Origin: Nitrospira defluvii
GTDB taxonomy: Bacteria > Nitrospirota > Nitrospiria > Nitrospirales > Nitrospiraceae
NCBI GenBank assembly: GCA_000196815.1
Contig: FP929003.1
Coordinates: 3,557,501-3,621,500 of the forward strand
DNA: 64,000 nt
Direction: 5' to 3'
Both the position numbers and the translations under genes were made by a program. The notes below the pieces were generated by a model. The model was not told the origin of the DNA. It saw only the letters and a program-made list of their open reading frames with translations, and ran no database searches. Shown here in pieces: positions 17,701 to 25,978 of the stretch (position 1 is the first letter of the stretch; every line of letters begins with the position of its first letter).

Positions 17701-17830
17701 CCATTCGCACTTCAATGGAGCGGAGCATCACCACACCGATCACAAGCGCCACAATGGTCACGCCGACGATCAGGACAGGTAACCAGGGATAGGACCGACG
17801 CGGGGAACCGGCAGGAAGGGAAACGGCCAT
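14729..17830 (-). CDS. Hybrid sensor histidine kinase: Cache-PAS-GAF-HisKA-HATPase-REC
   Basis: A 1033-aa membrane sensor. TM1 is at about 17-36 and TM2 at about 300-325, enclosing a double-Cache periplasmic domain. Then come PAS (about 350-465), GAF (about 480-640), HisKA with the phosphoacceptor in GGVAHDFNNM (about His668), HATPase with GTGLGLSTVYGIV, and a C-terminal receiver with Asp963 in LLLTDVVMP. The ATG at 17830 lies 2 bp after the stop of the upstream YkgJ-DUF2156 gene, so they are co-transcribed. The output partner is not visible. The receiver ends with a conserved YMSGYPDH segment and a KPF lysine. Confidence 0.93.
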   Translation of the reverse strand: MAVSLPAGSPRRSYPWLPVLIVGVTIVALVIGVVMLRSIEVRMVEATGENLTLASAEIADKLDRLLFERHADVRMMARAFSDRALDKKYINEYLQWMKETYAPVYLWLGVTDAHGRMVAATDSAVIGQDYSRSGWFDRVRQTGTVQVDEVEIHESNHKIESVAFTAPILSVGGQFLGAVTTRIGLPMLEDVLIETVREIQQTDGSAGPFEYQFLTKAGVVFVDSAFSGIDRVNLTELGLPSVLLSRSGKAGYVEEMHARRRVPVVTGYSQTKGYGDYSGLQWTILLRMDRDLILLPIRAMMWKLGMAGVVVWLPMVGLLLWATGRLREQHRQAQQESEWARAAEAALLQSQERNRVIVDTALDAVISMDAGGIITDWNAQAVNIFGWEREEALGRRVSETVIPVRDREAHERGLRHFLDTGQGALLNRRIEMMGSHRDGHEFPVEITISPARLGDAYIFSAFIRDITARKRTERQLASQYAVTRVLAESRTLEEAGPKILQAICESLEWELGIFWRLDRQGSVLRCLDVWQSPALNAEEFVLDTWQHTFTIGKGLPGRIWQAGEPTWIKDVVQEANFPRGGAAARVGLHGAFGFPVRVGTEVEGVIELFRREIKQPDEQLLKMVADVGLKIGQFGERARAEDALRRTEAQLQQSQKMEAVGRLAGGVAHDFNNMLTVIRGYSELVLSRLAPTDGFRKELEEVKKAADRASGLTGQLLAFSRRQFIAPKVLDLNSVIHNMEGMLRRLLGEDIVELCTVLDPGLGQLKADPGQVEQVIMNLAVNARDAMPNGGRLTVETSNVQFGQRRNRPPMGAEPGSYVALIVRDTGHGMDEDTQSHVFEPFFTTKEKGKGTGLGLSTVYGIVKQSGGCIEVESKPGRGATFKIYFPRVESAATETESVAVGGDSVRGRETVLLVEDEPGVRRLVNETLRLHGYTVLEARHGIEALLTGAKHAGPIHLLLTDVVMPQMSGPEVAEKLATVRPEVKVLYMSGYPDHPAFSKGGIDTEHSFLQKPFTPTTLAQKVREVLDGSKVA

Positions 17831-17832
17831 AC

Positions 17833-19350
17833 TCAGCACTCCGTCACTATGTAGTTGGGTAACAATCGTGCGGGATGATACCACTGCTTGGATCGCGCCA
17901 GACTCGGCAGGCCGGAATCATCCATCGTATTGATCCAACATGCCCCTTTCGCGCGAGCTTGGCGACAGAATTCACGAAACACAAACGGCCCGAGCCCCAC
18001 AATATCCCGATCGGCGATTTCCAGCAACACACAAAACACCGACGGGTTGAGCCACAGGCCCATCGTATAGGCCCGGATACGGCCCCCAACCCGAACCACT
18101 GCGCCGGTCAGCCCGAGTTCGGCTGTGTCAGACAATGCCGTCTCATGCGCGCCGGCGGCATCCGCCAACAGCGCAGAGGCCCAATCATCGGCACCGGCCC
18201 GCTGCTTCTGTTCCCGCCATTCATGAAACAAACTGACACAGGCTCGTTGGTCCCGGGGCTCATAGGGCTCAAGTATCCCGCCCCGTTCCCGGATAAATCG
18301 ATTGCACGCGGCCCGCGGGGATTTCAATGACTCGCCGGACAAGTCGGACAGAGCCGACGCCTCGTAGAGATAGTCGGGCTCTTTCGCAGTCGCACGGTAG
18401 CCCAGTGCGCGAACCTCATTGATACAGGCCTCCGGCACATTTTCGACCCGCGTGACCCGGGAATCGCCGTTCCGTTCACGCATGAAACGAAAGGCCTCGG
18501 CCAACGGCTGCGCAAGAGGCCCCGCCCCAAGCGGCGGCAGGGCCATGAACAGGCCATCGGGGCAGTCGGCGAACAAACAGAGATGGTCGTGAAGCACGGC
18601 CCAGGAATAGGTCACGCGATGCCGCCAGATGTAATGGTAGGCGAAGGACGCGGCGGCGAGCGGCGTTCCCTGAACACCGGCGCTGACGGCGAGCGCCGCT
18701 TCCATGCGTTCTCGATCCCCGAGCGTGAGGGCCTGCGTCCTCACCTGCATCCGCCCCTGCCGCAACCGTTCGGTCACGCGTTCAAGCGGCCGCAATACGA
18801 TCACGTCTTCCTGAAATCGCCCGATGAGCCTGGGATACCGCACGAGCGTCTCCACCCTGGCATCCTGCTCGATCCATCCGGCAACTTCGTCGGCAGCCTG
18901 TGCCACGAGCGGTGAAGACTGGTCCCTCATATACGGGCACTTCGTATCCCATCCCAACAGCACCTGCTCATGCATGGCATCCCACATCAAGGCAAACGGG
19001 TAGAGCCGGCAATCGAGGGGACGGGCCTCATAGATGCGACACTGCGAGGTTGCGCAATCGAAGGCCGGACAGACGTACCCCTCCCCATCCGGATTCGGAA
19101 CCAGGTCGATTTGTGAACCATCGGGGTGTGGAAACAGCGCAGGGGGAAGCCCGGCCGCAGTTGCGGTCCCGATTTCATCGGCGGTAAAGAAGGGCCGCAG
19201 GAAACTGTCTCGCTCCGGAAACCGGCAACAAACATCGCAACTGAGGCAGGCGGAACTCGGCACGATCTGCAGGAGAGGATCACCCCCGGGACGTGAAGCA
19301 TGTGTCGGGACAATTGGCACGAATGAACTCGTCATGAGCTGTGAGCGCAT
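17833..19350 (-). CDS. YkgJ-type cysteine-cluster domain fused to a DUF2156 (GNAT-like) domain
   Basis: A two-domain protein of about 505 aa. The N-terminal half is a zinc/iron-chelating YkgJ domain: CLSCDVCCRFPE (Cys35, 38, 41, 42) and CPAFDCATSQCRIYEARP. The C-terminal half (about 300-505) resembles DUF2156, the acyltransferase fold of lysyl-phosphatidylglycerol synthases, with FIRERGGILEPYEP and a closing INTMDDSGLPSLARSKQWYHP. No signal or TM is seen, so it is probably cytosolic. The start could also be the ATG at 19335; neither has a clear ribosome site. It is followed at once by a hybrid kinase. The pairing suggests metal- or membrane-lipid-linked signalling (inference). Confidence 0.8.
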   Translation of the reverse strand: MRSQLMTSSFVPIVPTHASRPGGDPLLQIVPSSACLSCDVCCRFPERDSFLRPFFTADEIGTATAAGLPPALFPHPDGSQIDLVPNPDGEGYVCPAFDCATSQCRIYEARPLDCRLYPFALMWDAMHEQVLLGWDTKCPYMRDQSSPLVAQAADEVAGWIEQDARVETLVRYPRLIGRFQEDVIVLRPLERVTERLRQGRMQVRTQALTLGDRERMEAALAVSAGVQGTPLAAASFAYHYIWRHRVTYSWAVLHDHLCLFADCPDGLFMALPPLGAGPLAQPLAEAFRFMRERNGDSRVTRVENVPEACINEVRALGYRATAKEPDYLYEASALSDLSGESLKSPRAACNRFIRERGGILEPYEPRDQRACVSLFHEWREQKQRAGADDWASALLADAAGAHETALSDTAELGLTGAVVRVGGRIRAYTMGLWLNPSVFCVLLEIADRDIVGLGPFVFREFCRQARAKGACWINTMDDSGLPSLARSKQWYHPARLLPNYIVTEC

Positions 19351-19485
19351 TGTAGCACTAACAGACTGAGCGGCCTACTAATCGGAACGTTTCACCCCCC
19401 GCGTGACCGAGCTCTCACGGGGCGGCAACGGATCGCTCCTCGAACAGCTCCGGCGTTCCGCTGACTTGTACCGGTATCAGAGGCC

Positions 19486-21078
19486 ATGGTACGATTTGCT
19501 CACCTCGAATCCAAACGCGAGTGCGAGGCATGCGACTGCGCTGCGAGTCTCGAGGATATTGCATTGGCACTGGCACAACATTCACGTGAGCCATTGAACT
19601 CCGACGAAGCCCGCCGACGTTGTCTCGCAATTCGTGATGCTCTCGTTCGCGCCGGGATCTACGGCCAGGCCGAAGCCGGCGACGGTGCGGCAACGACCGG
19701 CTCCTCAATTCAGTCGCCACGGTTCCGCCTGTCGCCAACGCCCTTTCCGCTCTCCTCCTCGGACGTCACGTTTTTTCAGCAACTGGGACAGGACCTCCTC
19801 TCCTTCTACAGGGCTCTCAACCGTCTGTATCAGGACAGCACCCGTGGAACTCAGCCCGCCTGGGTGGCGGCCTATCTCGACCAGGGCAAGCCGGAATCGC
19901 TGATCACCTTTAGCCGGATGAACCGTTTCCGCACCCTCATTCCCGGCATCATCCGACCCGACGTGATTCCAACCGCCGACGGCATGGTGATCACAGAGCT
20001 CGATTCGGTACCGGGCGGGATCGGCCTGACCGGTTGCCTGACTCGCGCCTATGATGATCAGTCCGCCATGGAACACCGGCCCCCCGGCCTGGCGCCTGAA
20101 CGCTCTCCCCTCATCGCAGGGCGTGACGGGATGTTGCAAGGCTTCGCCGCCATGCTGCGCGCCCAGCAAGGAGAGCAGGAAGGGTGCCTGGCGATTGTCG
20201 TCTCCGATGAGGCCAAGGAATACCGCGCGGAGATGGAATGGATGGCCCAACGATTGCGTGACATCGGGCACCAGGCCTACTGTGTTGAACCACGGGCGGT
20301 GCATTTCTCGGAAGAGGGCCTGTTTCTGCAGGAAGACACCGGACCACGGCCGATCGGCTTACTCTACCGCTTTTTCGAACTGTTCGACTTGAAGAACATC
20401 CCCAAGGCAGAACTCGTGATGTATGCCGCCAAGAAGGGGCATGTGACGGTCACGCCGCCCTACAAACCCGCGCTTGAAGAAAAGCTGGCGTTCGCACTGT
20501 TTCACCATCCGGAACTAACTCCGTTTTGGGACCAGGCATTACGTCCCGAAACCGCCGTCAACTTGCGACGATTGCTGCCGAGAACCTGGATCCTCGACCC
20601 GCAACCGGTACCTCCTTCCGCGGTCATCCCGCACCTCACGATCAGCGGCCGCGCGGTGTCGGACTTCCGGCGATTAGCCCAGACGACCCAAAAGGAACGC
20701 CAGTTGGTGCTCAAACCATCGGGATTTTCCGAACTGGCCTGGGGTAGCCGGGGCGTGTCCATCGGGCACGATCTGCCGCAGGTCGAGTGGGCCGCGGCAT
20801 TGGAGCAGGCGCTCCAGGCGTTCCCCGCGACGCCCTATGTCCTTCAGGAATTCCATAAGGGCCGCCTGTTCGAGTTGTCCTATCTCGACGAACGGAACGA
20901 CACGGTGGTCCCGATGTCCGGGAGAGTCCGCTTGTCTCCCTACTATTTCGTCGTCGGCGACAAAGCTGAACTCGGCGGGATTCTCGCGACCCTCTGCCCT
21001 GCCAACAAGAAAATCATCCACGGTATGGTCGACGCGATCATGGCGCCCTGTGCCATCGCGCAAGACCTCGCGTCATGA
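19486..21078 (+). CDS. ATP-grasp-like protein of unknown substrate
   Basis: A soluble 530-aa protein. Segments ITELDSVPGGIGLTG (residues about 169-183), KGHVTVTPP, and LVLKPSGFSELAWGSRGV with Lys410 resemble the nucleotide and Mg sites of permuted ATP-grasp ligases such as glutathionylspermidine synthase-like proteins. The C-terminus holds VLQEFHKGRLFELSYLDE and a PMSGRVRLSPYYFV strand. The N-terminal 60 residues contain several cysteines (CEACDCA). AGAGG lies 3 bases before the ATG. The next gene encodes a small glutaredoxin-like protein, a pairing that would suit thiol or peptide-ligand chemistry. Assignment to a ligase class is tentative. Confidence 0.65.
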   Translation: MVRFAHLESKRECEACDCAASLEDIALALAQHSREPLNSDEARRRCLAIRDALVRAGIYGQAEAGDGAATTGSSIQSPRFRLSPTPFPLSSSDVTFFQQLGQDLLSFYRALNRLYQDSTRGTQPAWVAAYLDQGKPESLITFSRMNRFRTLIPGIIRPDVIPTADGMVITELDSVPGGIGLTGCLTRAYDDQSAMEHRPPGLAPERSPLIAGRDGMLQGFAAMLRAQQGEQEGCLAIVVSDEAKEYRAEMEWMAQRLRDIGHQAYCVEPRAVHFSEEGLFLQEDTGPRPIGLLYRFFELFDLKNIPKAELVMYAAKKGHVTVTPPYKPALEEKLAFALFHHPELTPFWDQALRPETAVNLRRLLPRTWILDPQPVPPSAVIPHLTISGRAVSDFRRLAQTTQKERQLVLKPSGFSELAWGSRGVSIGHDLPQVEWAAALEQALQAFPATPYVLQEFHKGRLFELSYLDERNDTVVPMSGRVRLSPYYFVVGDKAELGGILATLCPANKKIIHGMVDAIMAPCAIAQDLAS

Positions 21079-21153
21079 GGGAACCTGATGATCGCTGCAG
21101 CAGAACCGGTTCATTGGCAGATGCCCACTCAACCTTTTGCCCCATAGGTACGC

Positions 21154-21399
21154 ATGGCTCTCACGCTCTATCATGTCCAATGGTGCCCGGATTGTGCGGT
21201 CGTTCGGGACCGCCTGGACGAACTGAACCTCTCCTACGAAGACGTGGTGGTTCCGGACTTTCGTCCGATGCGCACACAAGTCTTCGAAGTGTCGGGTCAA
21301 TACTATGTTCCTGTCTTGAAAGACGGAGACACGGTGCTGACGGAAACCCACGACATTCTTGCTCACCTGGACACACAATACGACAAGGCACGACCGTGA
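21154..21399 (+). CDS. Glutaredoxin / GST N-terminal-like thioredoxin-fold protein
   Basis: An 81-aa thioredoxin-fold protein with a CPDC dithiol at 11-14, a cis-proline segment YYVPVLKDGD, and TETHDILAHLD typical of GST N-terminal domains. It starts 75 bp downstream of the ATP-grasp-like gene on the same strand. The likely function is disulfide exchange or glutathione-dependent reduction. The partner is unknown. Confidence 0.85.
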   Translation: MALTLYHVQWCPDCAVVRDRLDELNLSYEDVVVPDFRPMRTQVFEVSGQYYVPVLKDGDTVLTETHDILAHLDTQYDKARP

Positions 21400-21568
21400 G
21401 GACTTTGCCCGGATCTGCAGCGCGAGCGCCGATCCCGGACCCGCCCCGATTTCACGGGGAGGCGCCGGCCCAGAGAGCTCGACCACTTAGCACGTTCTTG
21501 ACGAACAGTGGTCGTCCGTGTGCGGTTCAGGGCCGGCTGCGATCACGTATTTCCATACGCATCACCTG

Positions 21569-21646
21569 CAGGCTGTTGAAAAAGGCCGCCCAGCAAGGCC
21601 GCTGAGCGATGCGAGAGCGCCGCGGGCGGACTTTTTCAACAGCCTG
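21569..21646. repeat. Interspersed inverted repeat, copy 1 (short)
   Basis: 78 bp with arms 21569-21591 and 21624-21646. The outer 16 bp, CAGGCTGTTGAAAAAG, are perfectly inverted, then one mismatch and six more pairs. The loop holds AGCAAGGCC and GCGATGCGAGAGCGCCG, related to the longer copies. It ends 17 bp before the GTG of the kamA-like gene. It is a member of the family seen at 25979, 42865, 46804 and 51088. Confidence 0.85.
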
Positions 21647-21663
21647 TTAGAAAGGATAGAGAC

Positions 21664-22797
21664 GTGGAGGACTGGAGACGTATTCTGGCTCAGAGCGTGG
21701 TCAAGCCGAAGGATTTGGCGGATCGGCTCGGTGTCGACCCGAAAGAAATCGAGGACATCGTGGGGGACTACCCCATGCGGATTACGCCGACCGTGCTGGC
21801 CACCATCAAGGAGAAGGGCGATGCGATCTGGAAACAGGTCGTGCCCGATCGCGCGGAGATGGCCGATGCGGATGCGGAAGACGATCCGCTCGAAGAAGAT
21901 CTGATGAGCCCCGTGCCCCACTTGGTCCACCGGTACCCCGACCGCGTCCTCTTGATGGTCACGAATCAGTGTCCGATCTATTGCCGGTTTTGCACGCGCA
22001 AACGGCTGGTGGGCAAACCGGGCTTCCTCAAGAAAGGGGAACTCGACCGGGCCATCGCGTACCTGCGCGAACATCAGGAAGTGCGGGATGTGATTTTGTC
22101 CGGGGGCGACCCGCTCCTGCTCCCCGATCACCTGCTGGAACGGATCCTCAAATCCCTCCGGACCATTCCCCACTTGGAACTGATCCGCATCGGCACCCGC
22201 GTACCGGGCAGCCTGCCGGAGCGCATCACCCCGAAGCTCTGCGACATCATCAAGAAATATCATCCGTTTTATATGAACCTGCACTTCAACCATCCGGACG
22301 AGCTGACCCCGGAGGTGAAACGTGCCTGCGGGATGCTGGCCGATGCCGGGGTTCCCCTCGGTGCACAGACTGTGTTACTGAAGGGGGTCAACGACGACCC
22401 CGAGATCATGAAACGTCTGATGCATCAATTGTTGCTGGCACGCGTGAAGCCCTATTATCTGTATCAAGCCGACCTGACGAAGGGGACGAATCATTTCCGA
22501 ACGTCGGTGGAAACCGGCCTCAAGATCATCAAGTCGCTGCAGGGCCACACCAGCGGCATGGGCGTTCCCCACTTCGTGATCGATGCGCCCGGCGGCGGAG
22601 GCAAAATTCCACTGCTGCCCGCGGACTACCTGGTCAACCTGGATGAAGACAGCGCCGTGTTGAGAAATTACGAAAACCGGACCTTCCACTACCCCCAGCC
22701 CGGTTCCGCTCCAGGACGCGAACTGCCGATGGTCGGCGCCCATCCTTCCTGGGCCGCCACAGGCAACGGCTGCGACGGAGGGGGTGAACACCTGTGA
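21664..22797 (+). CDS. kamA: Lysine 2,3-aminomutase family radical SAM protein
   Basis: PLP- and AdoMet-dependent radical enzyme that moves an amino group from C2 to C3 (L-lysine to beta-lysine in KamA). The radical SAM cluster is CPIYCRFC (Cys103, 107, 110). The PLP lysine is in PGGGGK (Lys314). Asp270 in YQADLTKG and Asp307 in DAPGG correspond to the lysine-binding aspartates of characterised LAM, which supports a lysine substrate. The 377 aa are shorter than clostridial LAM, lacking its C-terminal zinc region. The GTG start has AAAGGA about 8 bases upstream. The stop overlaps the dcd-like GTG by 4 bp. A beta-lysine osmolyte or EF-P-related role is open. Confidence 0.88.
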   Translation: MEDWRRILAQSVVKPKDLADRLGVDPKEIEDIVGDYPMRITPTVLATIKEKGDAIWKQVVPDRAEMADADAEDDPLEEDLMSPVPHLVHRYPDRVLLMVTNQCPIYCRFCTRKRLVGKPGFLKKGELDRAIAYLREHQEVRDVILSGGDPLLLPDHLLERILKSLRTIPHLELIRIGTRVPGSLPERITPKLCDIIKKYHPFYMNLHFNHPDELTPEVKRACGMLADAGVPLGAQTVLLKGVNDDPEIMKRLMHQLLLARVKPYYLYQADLTKGTNHFRTSVETGLKIIKSLQGHTSGMGVPHFVIDAPGGGGKIPLLPADYLVNLDEDSAVLRNYENRTFHYPQPGSAPGRELPMVGAHPSWAATGNGCDGGGEHL

Positions 22798-23945
22798 CCC
22801 GTGCCGCTTCTTCAAAAGGGATCCTGCCGTACCAGCACATCACGCAGTTGATTGCCCGTAGATCCATCACCTCGGAGCATCCGATCGAGGACCGGCAAAT
22901 TCAACCGGCCAGCCTGGACTTACGGCTTGGAAAGAAAGCGTACCGGCTGATCAGCAGCTTCCTGCCGGAGTTGTCGGCGATCAGCAGCCGCCTCAATGTG
23001 CTCGACTTTTACCAGTCCGACCTCGTGATGTACGAGATGGACCTCACGCAGGGCGCCATACTCGAGAAGGGCCATGTGTATCTGGTCCCGCTCCTCGAAC
23101 AACTGGACCTGCCGGCCACGCTCCGCGCACGCGCTAATCCCAAAAGCACCACCGGGCGGCTGGATGTCTTCACCCGCGTCGTGACCGACTTGAATGCGGG
23201 GTTCGATGAAATCCGGGCCGGCTACCGGGGGCCGCTCTATCTGGAAGTGGTGCCGCGCTCTTTCGCCATCAAGGTACGCACGGGTGACTCCCTGAATCAG
23301 ATTCGTTTCGTGCGCGGCGATGCCACGGTCTCCGACAGTGCCCTGCAAAAGCTCCACGGGACCGATCCGCTGCTCTTTCATAATGCCTCGCCCCCGAAGG
23401 CGCTCCCTCAGAAGGAATTCCGCACAGATCGCGGCCTCTTCTTGCGGATCGACCTCACCGGAAGTGCGCGGGAAGACGCGGTCATCGGCTACCGGGCCAA
23501 GAAAAATAGCCATGTCATCGATCTGGCCAAAATCGGACATTACGCGGCTCTCGACTTCTGGGAACCCCTGAAACGGCACCGGCAGGACAGTCTCCTCCTG
23601 GAACCGGAGGAGTTTTATATCCTGGCGTCCAAAGAGCGCATTCGGGTGCCGCCGGGTTATGCCGCGGAGATGGTCGCCTACGAAGCGGCCTGCGGCGAAC
23701 TGCGCACCCACTATGCCGGCTTCTTCGACCCGGGGTTCGGGTATGGAGACGGCAAGATGCGGGGCACTCAGGTCGTCCTGGAAGTCCGCCCGCACGATGT
23801 CCCGTTCCTCATTCATGACGGGCAAACCTTCTTCAAAGTAGTGTATGATCGGATGCTCACGGTGCCGACACAGGTATACGGGACGGCGCTCGGCTCGTCA
23901 TACCAACGGCAAGCCCTCACCCTCAGCAAGCACTTTAAGGCCTAA
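22794..23945 (+). CDS. dcd: dCTP deaminase family protein, two-domain form
   Basis: A 383-aa protein of the 2'-deoxycytidine 5'-triphosphate deaminase/dUTPase family. The first half has IQPASLDLRLG, RARANPKSTTGRLDVFTRVVTD and GYRGPLYLEVVP. The second half repeats the fold with EFYILASKERIRVPPGYAAEM, HYAGFFDPGFG and FLIHDGQTFFKVVYDRM. Single-domain Dcd is about 190 aa, so this is the duplicated form found in some alpha-proteobacteria and others. The GTG start overlaps the kamA stop (GTGA). It would provide dUTP for thymidylate synthesis. Confidence 0.88.
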   Translation: MTRAASSKGILPYQHITQLIARRSITSEHPIEDRQIQPASLDLRLGKKAYRLISSFLPELSAISSRLNVLDFYQSDLVMYEMDLTQGAILEKGHVYLVPLLEQLDLPATLRARANPKSTTGRLDVFTRVVTDLNAGFDEIRAGYRGPLYLEVVPRSFAIKVRTGDSLNQIRFVRGDATVSDSALQKLHGTDPLLFHNASPPKALPQKEFRTDRGLFLRIDLTGSAREDAVIGYRAKKNSHVIDLAKIGHYAALDFWEPLKRHRQDSLLLEPEEFYILASKERIRVPPGYAAEMVAYEAACGELRTHYAGFFDPGFGYGDGKMRGTQVVLEVRPHDVPFLIHDGQTFFKVVYDRMLTVPTQVYGTALGSSYQRQALTLSKHFKA

Positions 23946-23947
23946 AC

Positions 23948-24361
23948 ATGGCACCACCCAGCGACCTTCCAGATCCCTCGACCCGTCCGTCCAGACCCTC
24001 CTCGAACCAGGAGGGCCCCGAAGAAGACAGCGGCTCGGACCGCCAGGCGCATGTCGCCGGGATGATGGTCGGCACAGCCTTGATGTTCATCGGCTTTCTC
24101 GACGTGTTCCTCTCCATCAGCGGAGGGTTCGAAATCAACGTGGTGCCGCTGCTGATCTACTTCAGCGGCATCGCCGTCTGGGCCAATGCCGTGGTCGAAA
24201 ATCCGACGATTCGTTACTCCCTGATGGCCGGATCCGTCCTGATCAGTCTGGCATTTTTCCACTATGGCGAGGTGCTGTTCTGGCACAAGCAGGTGGTGTT
24301 CTGGTCCACCGTCGTCGTCGTGATGTATTTCATGTTCAACGAGCCGAAACAGGCGACCTGA
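23948..24361 (+). CDS. Small membrane protein of unknown function
   Basis: 137 aa with a 35-residue Pro/Ser/acidic N-terminal cytoplasmic segment and four hydrophobic helices: about 38-55, 62-82, 92-112 and 116-132. It starts 2 bp after the dcd stop, so it belongs to the kamA-dcd transcript. No known motif is seen. A role linked to nucleotide metabolism cannot be inferred from the sequence. Confidence 0.7.
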   Translation: MAPPSDLPDPSTRPSRPSSNQEGPEEDSGSDRQAHVAGMMVGTALMFIGFLDVFLSISGGFEINVVPLLIYFSGIAVWANAVVENPTIRYSLMAGSVLISLAFFHYGEVLFWHKQVVFWSTVVVVMYFMFNEPKQAT

Positions 24362-24426
24362 AGAGCCGCGTACCGTATCCATCCTAGGAGCAGGCCGGTG
24401 AATTCATCGCTCCTCCACCCTCGCCG

Positions 24427-25143
24427 ATGACCATTGCCGTCATCATCCCGGTTCTCAACGAAGCCCGCGGTATCGGTCAGACCCTTTCACACACGGCCAC
24501 GCTCGGATTCGACGACCTCATCATCGTGGACGGCGGCAGTTCGGATCAGACGTGCGCCGTCGTGGAGTCCCGTGCCGGCCACCTTTCGAACAGGCCCTCA
24601 CCGGCATCGCCGCCTATCCGCCTTCTGAAGGCCCCGGCAGGTCGCGCGCGGCAGCTCAACGCCGGTGCCGCCGCCAGCCAGTGCGAGGTCCTGCTGTTCC
24701 TTCACGCCGACACCCAACTCCCGTCGAACGCCCGACAGGCCATCGCCACCGCGCTGTCCGACAAGGCTTGCGTGGGCGGACGCTTCGACGTCCGCTTCGA
24801 CTCCCCTCGTCCGATAGCCCGCCTCGTTGGACGCATGATGAATCTGCGTTCCCGCTGGAGCGGCATTGCCACAGGCGACCAGGCCCTCTTCGTCCGACGG
24901 GATATCTTCGAGCGGATCGGACGCTTCGCAGAGATCCCGTTGATGGAGGACATCGAGTTCTCCCGCCGCCTCAAACGCGCAGGGCGCCTCGCCCCGCTGC
25001 GTCATCAAGTGGTCACCGCCTTCCGTCGGTGGGAACGGAACGGCCCGGTCCGCACAATTCTGTTGATGTGGACCCTCCGCTTCCTGTACTGGATCGGAGT
25101 CAGCCCCTATCAACTTCAACATTTTTACCGCAATGTGAGATAA
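24427..25143 (+). CDS. Family 2 glycosyltransferase, TIGR04283-like
   Basis: A 238-aa GT-A fold transferase. The N-terminus reads IAVIIPVLNEARGIGQTL, then VDGGSSDQT (nucleotide-sugar site), LLFLHADTQLP (DxD-like HADT) and MEDIEFSRRLKRAGRL near residue 178. The C-terminal helix is hydrophobic (WTLRFLYWIGVSPYQL) and suggests membrane contact. It is 4 bp from the next gene, a TIGR04282 protein. The two families commonly occur side by side. Confidence 0.88.
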   Translation: MTIAVIIPVLNEARGIGQTLSHTATLGFDDLIIVDGGSSDQTCAVVESRAGHLSNRPSPASPPIRLLKAPAGRARQLNAGAAASQCEVLLFLHADTQLPSNARQAIATALSDKACVGGRFDVRFDSPRPIARLVGRMMNLRSRWSGIATGDQALFVRRDIFERIGRFAEIPLMEDIEFSRRLKRAGRLAPLRHQVVTAFRRWERNGPVRTILLMWTLRFLYWIGVSPYQLQHFYRNVR

Positions 25144-25147
25144 ATCC

Positions 25148-25900
25148 ATGAGTGCTCCCCCTCCGGATCGCAAACAGCCCGCCTCGGCAGCCCTGGTGAT
25201 CTTCGCCAAAGCTCCGATCCCGGGACAGGTCAAAACACGCCTCTGCCCGGGTCTGACCGAAGACGAGGCCGCCACCCTTCACGGCAGCTTCGTCCTCGAC
25301 ACGCTCGAGCGCACCAAGGCGGCGGTGCATAAGTTCAAACTCCCTGTCGACCGCTTTCTGGCCTGTGCGCCCTCGAGCACGCATGTGTTTTTCAGAATCA
25401 TGGAAGCGCGGCATGGAGTGACGCTCCTCGATCAACAAGGCGACAACCTGGGGGACAGGATGGCGCAGGCGTTCAGTACGCTCTTCGCCCGAGGGTACCG
25501 GCACGTTTTCCTCGTGGGAACCGACGTCCCTTCTCTGCCCCTGACCCATTATCGCGATGCGGTGCAGTCTCTCACCAGGCACGACCTGGTCCTCGGTCCG
25601 GCGAAAGACGGCGGCTACTATCTGATCGGCATGACGGCCCCTCACCCCGAGCTGTTCGCGGATATTCCCTGGTCCACGGATCAGGTCACGGCGCTCACAC
25701 AGCAGAAAGCGACGGCGGCGGCATTGCAGACCGCCTTGCTCCCCGTCTGGAGCGATGTGGACACCCTCGACGATCTTCACGCCTTGATCGACGACTGCGT
25801 AGCGGATAAAAGGCGCCCCAAACAGGAACGAGTGTATTCGCAACGAACGGCCGGTACGCTGGAGTTACTCGCCAAACGCCTGCGCACGCGTGAGGCCTAA
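25148..25900 (+). CDS. TIGR04282-family (DUF2064) glycosyl/nucleotidyltransferase-like protein
   Basis: A 250-aa protein with LVIFAKAPIPGQVKTRLCPGLTEDEAA at the start, a signature of the DUF2064/CofC-like fold. Later motifs are LVGTDVPSLPL and LGPAKDGGYYLIGM, expected for a nucleotide-binding active site, and PWSTDQV. It follows the TIGR04283 transferase by 4 bp. The pair is often found near radical SAM or selenium-domain proteins. A radical SAM enzyme (KamA) is upstream, but a direct link is unproven. Confidence 0.87.
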   Translation: MSAPPPDRKQPASAALVIFAKAPIPGQVKTRLCPGLTEDEAATLHGSFVLDTLERTKAAVHKFKLPVDRFLACAPSSTHVFFRIMEARHGVTLLDQQGDNLGDRMAQAFSTLFARGYRHVFLVGTDVPSLPLTHYRDAVQSLTRHDLVLGPAKDGGYYLIGMTAPHPELFADIPWSTDQVTALTQQKATAAALQTALLPVWSDVDTLDDLHALIDDCVADKRRPKQERVYSQRTAGTLELLAKRLRTREA

Positions 25901-25978
25901 TAGTTTGCCGATAAACTAACTAACGACCCCGGAAATGGAGTTGTGCCCCCTATGCACAGACAGAACCGAAATACCCCG

